Assembly (NCBI RefSeq): GCF_900094545.1
Contig: NZ_FMAH01000007.1
Coordinates: forward strand, 112,199-176,198
Direction of reading: 5' to 3'
DNA from: Martinezella miluonensis
Lineage (GTDB): Bacteria; Pseudomonadota; Alphaproteobacteria; Rhizobiales; Rhizobiaceae
Length of the DNA stretch: 64,000 nt
Below, piece after piece: positions 25,610 through 34,448 of this stretch (its first letter is position 1; each line of letters opens with the position of its first letter). The position numbers and the translations under genes were made by a program. The notes below the pieces were generated by a model. The model was not told where the DNA came from and did not search any database. It was given only the letters and a program-made list of their open reading frames with translations.

Positions 25610-25932
25610 GTGGTTCCTCTCACAAAGGAAAGGAGGCGTGAGGCCTCCCTTGAATATCGCCCTTGGGTTGATTGTAAACCGGGTTCAGGATTCGGGTCCA
25701 CTGGCTACCCTGCGCCTTCTTGGACTGATGGACCTTCATCTTTCCTTGCGATCCAAGCCGGAGTGCAAGCCGCCGAGAATTCGTGAAATAGTTGAAAAGC
25801 GCCGTCAGCACATCAACGTTGGATCGCGCTGATTGCATTTGAACTGTGAATTCAGCTAATTCGATTTCGAATACAAAGTTCAAAATGGATCGAAACGGCC
25901 ATAGTCTTACACGCCAATGGCAGGTGCCTGAT
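25610..25932. other. Divergent intergenic region
   Basis: About 320 bases between two divergent genes. It carries the stem-loop at 25632-25648 in the DUF4139 leader. No other element is recognised; the promoters of both neighbours must lie here. Confidence 0.4.
25632..25648 (-). promoter_or_regulatory. Attenuator-like stem-loop in DUF4139 leader
   Basis: GGAGGC at 25632-25637 pairs with GCCTCC at 25643-25648. On the minus strand the stem is followed by TTTCCTTTG, a T-rich tail, then the start codon 23 bases after the stem. It looks like a weak terminator placed before the gene. Confidence 0.4.
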
Positions 25933-26433
25933 ATGAAAAAACGCTTTTCGTGGGTTCGGGCGGCATCCTTTACCGCCTTGGGATTGCTTGGAACGAGTAC
26001 TTGTGTTCGAGCCGGATCCGAAAACGCGTGGCTGGAGGATCCCGCGAGCCACTGCAGATTCGTTGCCCCAGCCTCCCTGACAGCCGGGCCAACTTTCTGG
26101 ATAGGAGCTTGCCCGGATGGCAAGGCCTCCGGAACCGGCATGCTGCGCCGCCGGGACGGTGATCGCGTCGGTGCGGCCTTCTTTGGGAAAATGAAGGGTG
26201 GAGTCCCCCATATAGGCGTTGTTGACCTCGTGGACGGATACCGGGCCGGCAATTTCGATCGCGGTGACATTGGCGCCCAAGCGGAATCGAACCCGCAAGT
26301 TCGGATCGATGCTTTTCGAGCGGCTATCGAAGCCGCTCGGCTCGTAAGTTTAAAATACAAGGCGGAGCACAAGGACACATCCGCACAATTCTACGAGACG
26401 CTCGCCAAGACGTTTGAAGCTCAGATCGAGTGA
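25933..26433 (+). CDS. Small secreted protein with MORN-like motif
   Basis: 166 residues from ATG 25933, chosen because a signal peptide follows at once (MKKRFSWVRAASFTALGLLG, to about residue 28). The middle reads CPDGKASGTGMLRRRDGDRV and GAAFFGKMKGGVPHIG, a Gly/Asp pattern reminiscent of MORN repeats but too short to be sure. The C-terminal 40 residues are a charged helix. Two Cys in the mature part may pair. I do not recognise a named family. It converges with the small protein at 26470-26778. Confidence 0.6.
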   Translation: MKKRFSWVRAASFTALGLLGTSTCVRAGSENAWLEDPASHCRFVAPASLTAGPTFWIGACPDGKASGTGMLRRRDGDRVGAAFFGKMKGGVPHIGVVDLVDGYRAGNFDRGDIGAQAESNPQVRIDAFRAAIEAARLVSLKYKAEHKDTSAQFYETLAKTFEAQIE

Positions 26434-26469
26434 GCGGCCACCGCTTTGCTGGATGTGCCGTGTCCGCGA

Positions 26470-26778
26470 TCACGTGCCCAGCCAGTGATATTCGGCAATC
26501 GACGCGCGGCCTGTCTTCTTGTCGTAAAGACAAATCAGGCTGACGTTCTTCTTCGCCGCACCTTTGCCAAGACGGCCGCGCAGCAGCACGGCAATCTTGC
26601 CGGTCGCGTCATCGAAGACCACAGGCGCCGATGCTTCAGGCGTATCGATGCCGGATTGGCCGATACATGTGCCATTCACCTTCGCGAACAGCGCATTCCA
26701 TGCGGCATTGCTCGATGCAGACGCATACTGGCAGGCGGTCAAAGCAATCGCTGCGGTGATGGTGATTTTCTTTAGCAT
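26470..26778 (-). CDS. Small putative lipoprotein
   Basis: 102 residues from ATG 26778. The first 14 residues (MLKKITITAAIALT) form a signal with a lipobox-like LTAC, so the Cys at 16 may be lipidated; cleavage at ASA further on would make it a plain secreted protein instead. The mature part has two Cys (NGTCIGQS and SLICLYD) and short beta-like strands. No known family is recognised. Confidence 0.6.
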   Translation of the reverse strand: MLKKITITAAIALTACQYASASSNAAWNALFAKVNGTCIGQSGIDTPEASAPVVFDDATGKIAVLLRGRLGKGAAKKNVSLICLYDKKTGRASIAEYHWLGT

Positions 26779-27082
26779 CCTGTAATTCCTAAAGATTTTG
26801 CGAGAATCATTGTCAGTTCTGTCCGTGGGCCGAAGTATGATAATAGTGCAGCGCGCGACAGATGGCATCCCTCGTTTGGCTGGTCACATCGGCGAGCGCC
26901 GCGTCGCAACGACCAGGCATCGATACGGGAAATTGAAGGCCTCCATTGAAATCCGTTGGAATTACAGAATGGGTCAGCGCCGTGACCTCCCCCCTCTCCC
27001 TCTCATGGAATTGGGGAGGATCGTGCGCTTACCCGCGCGAGCAATAGTCATCTGCTGGAACTGATTGAGCTCGGACTTGATC
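26779..27082. other. Intergenic region, nothing recognised
   Basis: About 300 bases between the putative lipoprotein start and the dehalogenase end. No gene, repeat or clear terminator is seen; the promoter of the lipoprotein gene should lie near 26779-26850. Confidence 0.4.
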
Positions 27083-27958
27083 TTACACGGCGCCGGCAAT
27101 CAGGCGCCGAACCCCTGCCGCAATAGCCTGAGGATGATCTTCCTGCAGATAGTGGGCACCGGCTCCGAGCGAAACGACCTCGCAGTTATGGAGCGTGGGC
27201 GCGAAATGTCTGGCAAATTCGGGAGATACCAGGGCCCCGGGCTCTCCTACAAACAGCACTTTCGGATAGGTGCTTTCTCGCAGCGCGGCATGGGCATTTT
27301 CGAGAAGCGCCCACACATCGTCAGGTTGGCCGGCTATCGGCATTTCATTTGGAAAACGCCATACCGGACGGCGCGTTTCCGGCGTAGGGAACGGCGCTCG
27401 ATACGCGGACATTTCCTCCCCCGTGAGCTGGCGCTTGATCGAGCCGGGAAGGACCCGTTCCACGAAGACATGGTCTTCCATAATGAGTTTCTCGCCGATT
27501 CCAGGCGTGCGAAATTTCTGAAACAGTTCTCGTGCCGCCGGAACCTGATGGAACTCGTTCCAGCTTTCTATCGGCCGGATGAACTCCATGAACGCGAGGC
27601 CACGCACGAACTCGGGCCGGCGTGCCGCACGCTCGAACGCGAATGCGGTGCCCCAATCCTGAGCGACGATAAAAGCCGATGGAATCTCCAGAGCATCGAT
27701 GAACGCATCGAGGTAGCGAATATGATCCACGATGCGATAGTCGATGTCCGGCTTGCCCGATTGCCCAAAGCCGATGAGATCGGGCGCGATGCAACGGGCT
27801 TCCTGTGAAACATCCGCGATGATGTGCCGCCAGATATAGGATGACGTTGGGTTCCCATGCAGAAAGAGAACGATAGGCGCATTCTTTGGCCCCGCTTCTC
27901 GATAGGCCATATGAGAGTTCAGAACCTCGACGCGAGGCAGTTCCAGATGGTGGGTCAT
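27083..27958 (-). CDS. Haloalkane dehalogenase (alpha/beta hydrolase)
   Basis: 291 residues from ATG 27958. The pattern fits haloalkane dehalogenase subfamily II: oxyanion/halide Asn36 in HGNPTSSYIWR, nucleophile Asp101 followed by the halide-binding Trp102 in AQDWGTAFAF, catalytic acid Glu125 in FMEFIRPI, and His269 in GAGAHYLQED. An Asp nucleophile followed by DWG separates it from esterases. It hydrolyses a carbon-halogen bond to an alcohol in the cytoplasm. It is divergent from a TetR regulator; a dyad operator lies 17 bases before its start. Epoxide hydrolase is less likely given the Trp. Confidence 0.85.
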   Translation of the reverse strand: MTHHLELPRVEVLNSHMAYREAGPKNAPIVLFLHGNPTSSYIWRHIIADVSQEARCIAPDLIGFGQSGKPDIDYRIVDHIRYLDAFIDALEIPSAFIVAQDWGTAFAFERAARRPEFVRGLAFMEFIRPIESWNEFHQVPAARELFQKFRTPGIGEKLIMEDHVFVERVLPGSIKRQLTGEEMSAYRAPFPTPETRRPVWRFPNEMPIAGQPDDVWALLENAHAALRESTYPKVLFVGEPGALVSPEFARHFAPTLHNCEVVSLGAGAHYLQEDHPQAIAAGVRRLIAGAV

Positions 27959-27975
27959 TGGAGCTTCCCTTCTTC

Positions 27976-27993
27976 AATACGGATGTCCGTATT
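27976..27993. promoter_or_regulatory. TetR-type operator 1 (dehalogenase side)
   Basis: AATACGGATGTCCGTATT is a dyad of two 8-base arms (AATACGGA / TCCGTATT) around TG. It lies 18-35 bases upstream of the dehalogenase ATG. A closely related site is at 28115-28132. Confidence 0.75.
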
Positions 27994-28114
27994 GATTTGA
28001 TGTGCAGTGGCGACGATGTATCGGCCCATCCGGTGCCTAACAAGAAAGGCCGCAGACGATGGGAAATGGCATTCAACCTTGCAGGAGGGTCTCCTCCTTC
28101 GCCTCTTGATTTTT

Positions 28115-28132
28115 AATACAGACGTACGTATT
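28115..28132. promoter_or_regulatory. TetR-type operator 2 (regulator side)
   Basis: AATACAGACGTACGTATT shares 15 of 18 positions with operator 1 and the same dyad layout. It ends 8 bases before the TetR start codon, so the regulator probably represses both directions. Confidence 0.7.
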
Positions 28133-28140
28133 GTCAAGTC

Positions 28141-28743
28141 ATGCCAAAGCCATCGAACAAAAACGAAATTATAGCCGCCGGGCTGCATGTCATGTTCCGC
28201 AAGGGATATCACGGCGCGGGAGTAAGAGATGTCGTTGCCGAAGCGGGCGTGCCCCAAGGCTCCTTCACCAATCACTTCCGCTCCAAGGAAGTCTTCGCCG
28301 CAGAAGTCCTCGACCACTATTTTGCGCACACGCGAAAGCTCGTCGGCGACGCGCTCAACGATCGCTCCCTGCGACCTCGCGAACGCTTGTTGCGCTACCT
28401 CGACATCATCACGAAACGCCTCGCAAACGACGACTACCTTCGCGGCTGCCTGATCGGCGATTTCAGTATCGAGGTTTCACAGGTTAGCGAACTGCTGCGC
28501 GAACGGCTTGCTGAGATCTATAAGGAATGGTGCAAGCCGTTCGAACAATGCGTCGCCGAAGGGCAGCAGGCCGGCGAAATCAGCGCGCAGTTTTCGGCGA
28601 GCGATCTCGCGGATTTTCTGCTCACCTCCTGGGAAGGCGCAATTCTGCGAATGAAAGTGGAACGGGGTCCAGAACCGCTCGACCGCTTCAAACGGATCGC
28701 ATTTGCTACGGTTTTCGCTGCAGAGCGGTTGGACAGGGCCTAA
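28141..28743 (+). CDS. TetR-family transcriptional regulator
   Basis: 200 residues. The N-terminal HTH covers about residues 8-55 (GYHGAGVRDVVAEAGVPQGS, then FTNHFRSKEVF), the standard TetR pattern. The C-terminal part is all-helical and binds an unknown ligand. No Shine-Dalgarno sequence precedes the ATG at 28141; the operator ends 8 bases upstream, so the message may be leaderless or nearly so. Divergent from the haloalkane dehalogenase, which it most likely controls. Confidence 0.9.
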   Translation: MPKPSNKNEIIAAGLHVMFRKGYHGAGVRDVVAEAGVPQGSFTNHFRSKEVFAAEVLDHYFAHTRKLVGDALNDRSLRPRERLLRYLDIITKRLANDDYLRGCLIGDFSIEVSQVSELLRERLAEIYKEWCKPFEQCVAEGQQAGEISAQFSASDLADFLLTSWEGAILRMKVERGPEPLDRFKRIAFATVFAAERLDRA

Positions 28744-28891
28744 GGCGATCGCAGCCTTGATCGCGCAGCGTCGAGCGTCTGGCATATTGTGCTGCGGGCC
28801 TTGGCTATGCGAATGGCGAGTTCGCTTTACCAAAGTCCGGTGCTTGCCAGCCTTTCAGCTGTGTTTCAGCATCCCGTTATATTATTAGTTT

Positions 28892-28927
28892 GTGCAAATG
28901 CTCACGCCCCCAATCGAGCATTTGCAC
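28892..28927. repeat. 12-bp perfect inverted repeat
   Basis: GTGCAAATGCTC at 28892-28903 and GAGCATTTGCAC at 28916-28927 are exact reverse complements around a 12-base loop. It lies between the convergent TetR and multicopper oxidase genes. It may be a transcript end without a T tract, or a recombination or transposon relic. Confidence 0.6.
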
Positions 28928-28948
28928 GCGGCGCCCCATAAGGCTCCA

Positions 28949-28976
28949 GCTCTGCCTCATGCCAGCGAGGCAGAGC
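28949..28976. terminator. 10-bp perfect hairpin between convergent genes
   Basis: GCTCTGCCTC at 28949-28958 pairs with GAGGCAGAGC at 28967-28976 around an 8-base loop. On the plus strand it is followed by CCTTTCTCC. It lies 50 bases downstream of the multicopper oxidase stop on the minus strand. A role as transcript end for one or both genes is likely. Confidence 0.5.
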
Positions 28977-29026
28977 CCTTTCTCCATAACCTTCCCGACC
29001 AACGAATTGCATGCGCTGCGCCCAGA

Positions 29027-30550
29027 CTAGGCCCGAACGTCGATCGTGCCCATCATGCCGAGCTGCTCGTGTTCGAGGATATGGCAATGGTACATGCGCG
29101 GACCGGGCAGATCCTGGCGCAGAAGGAAGCGCACTGTTTCGCCGGCTGGGACGTTCACGGTGTCCTTCCACGCCCGGTAGGCGGGTTTTGTCACCTCGCC
29201 GTCTTTCTCATGCTCGACAACCTGGAACTGCGTCCCGTGTACATGGAATGGGTGGTCCATGTCCGCCTGGTTGACGATTTCCCACAGCTCAACCTGCCCC
29301 ACTTTCGATACTTCGTCGATGCGATCCATATCGAAGCTGGCGCCGTTGATCAGGAACTTCATCCCCATATCGGAAGACATTGACATACTGCCCTGATCCA
29401 TCCCGCCCATGGATTCCGTCAGCACGAAGCGGCGCGTGATCGTCGGCTCGCCAAGCGGCGCTATGGAGCGCAGCTTGGCGGGCAACGGCGGTACGGAGGG
29501 CGCTGTCTCCGTTGAAACATTGGCGGTCAGAAGCGTCATGCCGGCTTCGTTCGGCTTGCCAGGTCCCATCCATCCGTGCTCATAGTCGAGCGCAATCAGC
29601 TTCGCTACCCCCGGCTGATCGAAGGACACGATAAGTTCGACCCGCTCGGCCGGCGTCAGCAGCAACTCCTCGACAGCAACCGGGGCCTCGATCAATCCGC
29701 CGTCCATTCCAATGACGGTCATGCCGGCGTTTTCGAACTTGAGGCGCAGGAATCGCGCGTTCGTCGCATTGAAGAGCCGCAGACGCCGCTTCTCGCCGCG
29801 CGCCGCGGTCATGGCTGGATTCTTCTGGCCGTTGACGAGCACATGGTCGCCAACCCGCCCATTCATCAGATCCACCATCGAGCTATCCGGCATCGTTCCG
29901 TCGGCACCGAGCCTCAAGTCCGTGAACATCAGGACCGTGTCGCCATATCCCGCTGGGATCGGGTCTTCCTTTGGCTTTACCAGGAAGATGCCGGCCAAGC
30001 CGCGATAGACCTGCCGAGCGGTCAGGCCATGCGGATGGGGGTGGAACCAGTAGGAGGCGGCACTGCCTTCCGGCAGATCGAATGCGTACACCCGCTCACG
30101 ACCAGAGGCCACCGGGTCGGCCGGATTGCCATCCTGATCGGCCGGAACCGGCATGCCGTGCCAATGGACCGTTGTCGACTCGTTCGGAATCTCGTTCCTG
30201 AACGCAATCTCGATCCTGTCGCCCTCGCGTGCTTCGATCACCGGATTGGCGCCGTTATAGGCAAGCACCGGCGTATCGAGCCCCTCGGAGAACCGTACCG
30301 TACTCGGACCTGCAGTCAGCTTTGCCTTGAACGTCCCCGCGACACCGGATTGATTCTCCAGGCGCGGCAGATCCCGCAGCGGCAGTCCCTCAGGTAGAAC
30401 GGGTTTGCCCCCGCCCTGCGGCATGTTGTGATTGCCATGGCCGCCCATCGCGCCCATGTCGTGGCCGCTCATATCATGTTTCATCCGGGCCGCAGTGGGC
30501 TTGGCAATTGCGAGGCCTGCGAGGCTTGCCAGAAAAGTCCGCCGATGCAT
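29027..30550 (-). CDS. CueO-type multicopper oxidase
   Basis: 507 residues with a Tat-like N-terminus (MHRRTFLASLAGLAIA), so probably exported folded to the periplasm. A Met/His-rich stretch follows (HDMSGHDMGAMGGHGNHNM). All four copper motifs are present: HWHG at 129-132, HPHPHG at 170-175, HPFHVHG near 430, and HCHILEHEQLGM ending with the type 1 Cys489. Another Met cluster (GGMDQGSMSMSSDMGM) resembles the CueO cuprous-oxidase insert. It oxidises toxic Cu(I) to Cu(II). Third gene of the copZ-DUF305 operon under a CueR-type promoter. Confidence 0.95.
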   Translation of the reverse strand: MHRRTFLASLAGLAIAKPTAARMKHDMSGHDMGAMGGHGNHNMPQGGGKPVLPEGLPLRDLPRLENQSGVAGTFKAKLTAGPSTVRFSEGLDTPVLAYNGANPVIEAREGDRIEIAFRNEIPNESTTVHWHGMPVPADQDGNPADPVASGRERVYAFDLPEGSAASYWFHPHPHGLTARQVYRGLAGIFLVKPKEDPIPAGYGDTVLMFTDLRLGADGTMPDSSMVDLMNGRVGDHVLVNGQKNPAMTAARGEKRRLRLFNATNARFLRLKFENAGMTVIGMDGGLIEAPVAVEELLLTPAERVELIVSFDQPGVAKLIALDYEHGWMGPGKPNEAGMTLLTANVSTETAPSVPPLPAKLRSIAPLGEPTITRRFVLTESMGGMDQGSMSMSSDMGMKFLINGASFDMDRIDEVSKVGQVELWEIVNQADMDHPFHVHGTQFQVVEHEKDGEVTKPAYRAWKDTVNVPAGETVRFLLRQDLPGPRMYHCHILEHEQLGMMGTIDVRA

Positions 30551-30659
30551 CGATTATCTTCCTCTCGCTGATGACGGACTGCTGGCGACAAGGTTGCTCA
30601 GGTCCGTCTCGAATTTCGCGCTTCCGCGGACGCGACCCCGAAGAGCCGGTCCCCGGATG

Positions 30660-31067
30660 TTACTTGCCGTGTTCGGCGAGCCATTTCCTCATCGCGGCGA
30701 TCTCACCCTCCTGGGCCCTGATCACCTCTTCGGCCAGTTTGCGGACCGCAGGGTCCTTGCCATATTGCAGTGCCACTTTCGCCATGTCGATCGCACCCTG
30801 GTGATGCGGGATCATGCCTCGCATGAAGTCGGCATCGGCATCGCCGCTATAGTCGATCTTCATGCCCTTATGCATGCGGTCGTTGGCTTCGGCGAAAGCC
30901 TTGGTGGACGGATTGTCCGCCGCCGACATCCCGTGGCCAGACATGTTCATTCCCGACATATCGTGACCCAACATGGAATCGCTCTTGTTCAACTGGCTCT
31001 GCGCAATCGCGAGGCCCGCACTGACGGCGATCGCACCTGCAACGAAGATCGGGGTGAGCTTGTTCAT
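30660..31067 (-). CDS. DUF305 copper-binding periplasmic protein
   Basis: 135 residues from ATG 31067 (CAGGAG upstream). Signal peptide to about residue 22 (VSAGLAIAQ). The mature part is rich in Met and His ([20 protein letters not shown]) and has the DUF305 ferritin-like motif [20 protein letters not shown]. Related CopM-type proteins bind copper in the periplasm. It lies between copZ (14-base gap) and the multicopper oxidase. Confidence 0.88.
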   Translation of the reverse strand: MNKLTPIFVAGAIAVSAGLAIAQSQLNKSDSMLGHDMSGMNMSGHGMSAADNPSTKAFAEANDRMHKGMKIDYSGDADADFMRGMIPHHQGAIDMAKVALQYGKDPAVRKLAEEVIRAQEGEIAAMRKWLAEHGK

Positions 31068-31081
31068 GATCTCGCTCCTGA

Positions 31082-31276
31082 TCAGTTCGCCGCCGCCGGG
31101 TAGCCAGCCTCTGCGAGAACCTGCAAAATAGCATTCTGTGTTGCCGTCGTTACGACCTTGACCGCACGCGCATCAGGATTGGCCTCGACCTTGGCGTTCG
31201 GATCGACTGACTGGATCGCCTTGGTGACTGACCTGGCGCAGCCACCGCAGGTCATGCCTTCGATTTTGAGTTCCAT
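31082..31276 (-). CDS. copZ: CopZ-like copper chaperone (HMA domain)
   Basis: 64 residues from ATG 31276. A single heavy-metal-associated domain with the Cu(I) site GMTCGGC near the N-terminus. Such chaperones carry Cu(I) to CopA or to regulators in the cytoplasm. First gene of the minus-strand copper operon, directly behind a CueR-type promoter (31311-31341). Confidence 0.92.
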   Translation of the reverse strand: MELKIEGMTCGGCARSVTKAIQSVDPNAKVEANPDARAVKVVTTATQNAILQVLAEAGYPAAAN

Positions 31277-31310
31277 GAAAAATCTCCTTGTTTTTGATCT
31301 GACGCCACTC

Positions 31311-31341
31311 AAGGTGGGGCTTCCAACGATGGGAAGGTCAA
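31311..31341 (-). promoter_or_regulatory. CueR-type promoter for copZ operon
   Basis: On the minus strand: -35 TTGACC (31341-31336), a 19-base spacer holding the dyad CTTCCCATCGTTGGAAG, and -10-like CACCTT (31316-31311). The long spacer and the ACCTTCC / GGAAG dyad are the hallmarks of MerR-family copper promoters. Confidence 0.8.
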
Positions 31342-31366
31342 GTGACGTCAAACAAAAAAATTGCTA

Positions 31367-31397
31367 TTGACCTTCCCATCGTTGGAAGCCTGATCCT
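31367..31397 (+). promoter_or_regulatory. CueR-type promoter for copA
   Basis: -35 TTGACC at 31367-31372, a 19-base spacer with the same CTTCCCATCGTTGGAAG dyad, and a weak -10 near 31392-31397. The 24 bases from the -35 are identical to the copZ-side promoter on the other strand, 25 bases away. Confidence 0.8.
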
Positions 31398-31440
31398 CCG
31401 CTCAACTCAAATTTTTTTTGGAACGAGAAAGGAGGCGGCT

Positions 31441-33942
31441 ATGAATGCTCTCATTCGAGCGACAGGCACGTCCGCTGCAATATCACTCCCGATCGAGGGC
31501 ATGACCTGCGCATCCTGCGTAGGTCGCGTTGAAAAGGCCCTGAAGGCTGTTCCCGGCGTCGAGACCGTGTCGGTCAACCTTGCTACCGAACGAGCCAGCA
31601 TCACGACAAATGCCACTGTCGACCGCGCCACGCTCGTCGCGACCGTCGAAAACGTGGGCTATTTTGTGCCCGCAAGATTCGCCGCAGCCGCCGGCTCCAT
31701 TGAACTCTCGGTGGAAGGAATGACATGCGCGTCCTGCGTGGGCCGCGTCGAACGTGCCCTGAAGGCCGTTCCCGGCGTCACGCAGGCGGTGGTCAATCTG
31801 GCAACCGAACGCGCGACGATCCAGGGATCGGCCGATGTGGCAACCCTGATCGCGGCGATCGAAGATGTCGGCTATGAGGCAAAGGTGGTCGCCGCCGCTG
31901 TTGGCGAGACCGAAGACGAAAGTGCCGAACGCGCCGAGAAGAAGGAAGCCGAACGCCGCGAACTCACCCGCGATTTCACCGTCGCCGCGGTGCTGACCGC
32001 GCCAGTGTTCCTCATGGAGATGGGAGCTCACCTCATTCCAGCAGTGCATGGCCTCATCGAAGCTTCGATCGGCATGCAGTGGAGCTGGTATATCCAGTTC
32101 GCGCTGACGACGCTCGTGCTCTTCGTTCCCGGCATCCGCTTCTATGACAAGGGGCTTCCGGCGCTGTGGCGTCTTGCCCCCGATATGAACTCGCTGGTCG
32201 CGGTCGGTTCGCTTGCGGCTTACGGCTATTCGCTGGTAGCGACCTTCGCGCCAGGCTTCCTGCCGCCCGGCACGATCAATGTCTATTATGAAGCCGCAGC
32301 TGTTATCGTGACGCTCATCCTGCTCGGCCGCCTGCTCGAAGCTCGCGCCAAGGGGCGGACATCCGAGGCGATCAAGCGCCTGGTCGGCCTTCAGGCCAAG
32401 ACCGCGCGCGTTCGTCGCGACGGGAAGACGGTCGATCTGCCGATCGGCTCGGTCGTTGCCGGCGACATCGTCGAGGTCCGCCCCGGCGAGCGGGTTCCCG
32501 TCGACGGTGAACTGGTCGAAGGCGAGAGCTATGTCGATGAATCGATGATCACCGGCGAGCCTATTCCGGTGTCCAAGACGGTCGGCAGCGAGCTGGTCGG
32601 CGGCACGGTCAACCAGAAGGGCGCCTTCGCATTCCGCGCGACCGCCGTAGGCGGCAACACGGTGCTGGCGCGGATCATCCGCATGGTCGAAGAGGCACAG
32701 GGTTCCAAGTTGCCGATCCAGGCCATGGTCGACAAGGTGACGATGTGGTTCGTGCCGGCGGTCTTCGCTGTGGCGGCACTAACTTTTGCGGCCTGGCTCT
32801 ACTTCGGTCCGTCGCCTGCCCTCACCTTCGCGCTGGTCAACGCCGTCGCGGTCCTGATCATCGCCTGCCCATGCGCCATGGGCCTTGCGACCCCGACCTC
32901 GATCATGGTGGGCACTGGCCGAGGTGCGGAATTCGGCGTGCTGTTCCGCAAGGGTGAAGCCCTGCAGCTGCTCAAGGATGCCAAGGTCGTGGCTTTGGAC
33001 AAGACGGGCACCCTGACGGAAGGTAAGCCAACGCTGACTGATCTGGAACTGGCAGCCGGCTTCGACCGGACAAGCGTGCTGGGCCTGGTTGCGGCCGTCG
33101 AAGCCAAGTCGGGGCATCCGATCGCTCGCGCGATCGCGGAGGCGGCGGCTTTGGAAGGTGTGGCGCTGCCGACCGTGTCCGACTTCGAGTCGGTGACAGG
33201 CTTCGGCGTGAAGGCGAAGGCAGGCGGCAAGCGCATCGAAATCGGCGCGGACCGCTATATGGCCGAGCTTGGGCATGATGTGGCCGGATTCGCCGCGGTC
33301 GCCGAGCGCCTGGGCAACGAGGGCAAGTCCCCGCTTTACGCGGCAATAGATGGCACGCTCGCAGCGATCATCGCGGTCGCGGATCCGATCAAGGAGACGA
33401 CGCCTGCCGCGATCAAGGCGATGCACGATCTCGGCCTGAAGGTGGCGATGATCACCGGCGACAACGCCCGCACCGCCAAGGCTATCGCAATACGGTTGGG
33501 CATCGACGAGGTCGTGGCCGAGGTGCTGCCGGACGGAAAGGTCGATGCGGTTCGCCGCCTCAAGGGCCAGTATGGCAAGATCGCCTTCGTCGGCGACGGC
33601 ATCAACGATGCGCCGGCGCTTGCTGAAGCTGATGTGGGTCTCGCCATCGGCACAGGCACGGATATCGCCATCGAGGCGGCCGATGTCGTCCTGATGTCGG
33701 GAAGCTTGCAGGGTGTGCCGAACGCCATTGCCTTGTCCAAGGCGACGATCGGCAATATCCGGCAGAACCTGTTCTGGGCCTTCGCCTACAACACGGCTTT
33801 GATCCCGGTTGCGGCGGGCGCGCTCTACCCGACCTTGGGCATCCTGCTCTCGCCGGTCTTTGCTGCCGGTGCCATGGCCCTGTCGAGCGTCTTTGTGCTG
33901 GGCAATGCGCTTCGGCTCCGCCGCTTCAAGATCGCCAACTGA
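31441..33942 (+). CDS. copA: Cu(I)-exporting P1B-type ATPase
   Basis: 833 residues from ATG 31441 with AAAGGAGGCGG upstream. Two N-terminal HMA domains with CASC at 23-26 and 96-99, then eight predicted membrane helices. The copper-selective CPC motif is at 476-478, the phosphorylation site DKTGTLT starts at Asp520, the A-domain motif is TGEP, and the hinge is GDGINDAP. It pumps Cu(I) out of the cytoplasm. The two HMA domains are nearly identical around their metal loops, which suggests a recent internal duplication. cueR follows 56 bases downstream. Confidence 0.97.
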   Translation: MNALIRATGTSAAISLPIEGMTCASCVGRVEKALKAVPGVETVSVNLATERASITTNATVDRATLVATVENVGYFVPARFAAAAGSIELSVEGMTCASCVGRVERALKAVPGVTQAVVNLATERATIQGSADVATLIAAIEDVGYEAKVVAAAVGETEDESAERAEKKEAERRELTRDFTVAAVLTAPVFLMEMGAHLIPAVHGLIEASIGMQWSWYIQFALTTLVLFVPGIRFYDKGLPALWRLAPDMNSLVAVGSLAAYGYSLVATFAPGFLPPGTINVYYEAAAVIVTLILLGRLLEARAKGRTSEAIKRLVGLQAKTARVRRDGKTVDLPIGSVVAGDIVEVRPGERVPVDGELVEGESYVDESMITGEPIPVSKTVGSELVGGTVNQKGAFAFRATAVGGNTVLARIIRMVEEAQGSKLPIQAMVDKVTMWFVPAVFAVAALTFAAWLYFGPSPALTFALVNAVAVLIIACPCAMGLATPTSIMVGTGRGAEFGVLFRKGEALQLLKDAKVVALDKTGTLTEGKPTLTDLELAAGFDRTSVLGLVAAVEAKSGHPIARAIAEAAALEGVALPTVSDFESVTGFGVKAKAGGKRIEIGADRYMAELGHDVAGFAAVAERLGNEGKSPLYAAIDGTLAAIIAVADPIKETTPAAIKAMHDLGLKVAMITGDNARTAKAIAIRLGIDEVVAEVLPDGKVDAVRRLKGQYGKIAFVGDGINDAPALAEADVGLAIGTGTDIAIEAADVVLMSGSLQGVPNAIALSKATIGNIRQNLFWAFAYNTALIPVAAGALYPTLGILLSPVFAAGAMALSSVFVLGNALRLRRFKIAN

Positions 33943-33952
33943 CAATCAGATA

Positions 33953-33977
33953 CAGCCGGTCCTTAACGGGCCGGCTG
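33953..33977 (+). promoter_or_regulatory. Stem-loop between copA and cueR
   Basis: CAGCCGG at 33953-33959 pairs with CCGGCTG at 33971-33977. No T tract follows and the cueR Shine-Dalgarno (AAGGAG) comes soon after, so it is more likely a partial terminator or processing site than a full stop. Confidence 0.45.
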
Positions 33978-33998
33978 CTCTACCCAAGGAGACTATGC

Positions 33999-34448
33999 AT
34001 GAATATCGGAGAAGCAGCGAAGGCATCGGGCGTTTCGGCCAAGATGATCCGCTATTACGAACAAACCGGCCTCATTCCCGCGGCCGGCCGAACCAATTCG
34101 GGCTATCGCGACTATTCCGGTACGGATGTTCATATGCTGCGCTTCATCCGCCGGGCACGCGATCTCGGCTTTTCGGTCGCCGAGATCAGTGATCTGCTCG
34201 GGCTTTGGCGCGACGAAACCCGGCAGAGCGCCGAGGTCAAGCGCCTAGCGCAAGGTCATGTCCATGAGTTGGAGAGGAAGATCAAAGATCTTCAGGACAT
34301 GGTTCACACGCTGACTGTCCTCATCAACTCCTGCCGGGGCGACCACCGCCCGCATTGCCCGATCCTCGAAGGTCTTGAGTCGGATCAAGACAATGAGGCT
34401 GCGTCGATCCAACCTCGCGCCGGTGCCGTTGATCGCTCGCTGCGGTAG
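33999..34448 (+). CDS. cueR: CueR/HmrR copper-responsive MerR regulator
   Basis: 149 residues from ATG 33999 (CAAGGAGAC upstream). MerR HTH at the N-terminus (MNIGEAAKASGVSAKMIRYY), long dimerisation helix, and the Cu(I)-binding loop with Cys112 and Cys120 (SCRGDHRPHCPIL), the same spacing as CueR. It activates the two facing promoters at 31311-31397. The C-terminal tail beyond the loop is longer than in E. coli CueR. Confidence 0.95.
   Translation: MNIGEAAKASGVSAKMIRYYEQTGLIPAAGRTNSGYRDYSGTDVHMLRFIRRARDLGFSVAEISDLLGLWRDETRQSAEVKRLAQGHVHELERKIKDLQDMVHTLTVLINSCRGDHRPHCPILEGLESDQDNEAASIQPRAGAVDRSLR

Noticed and set aside
31501..31780. Repeated DNA within copA
   Set aside because: It is explained by two homologous HMA domains in one protein, not by a mobile or regulatory repeat.
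32779..33945. Minus-strand open frame opposite the copA C-terminal half
   Set aside because: Overlaps the phosphorylation and hinge regions of an intact P-type ATPase; no domain in the translation.
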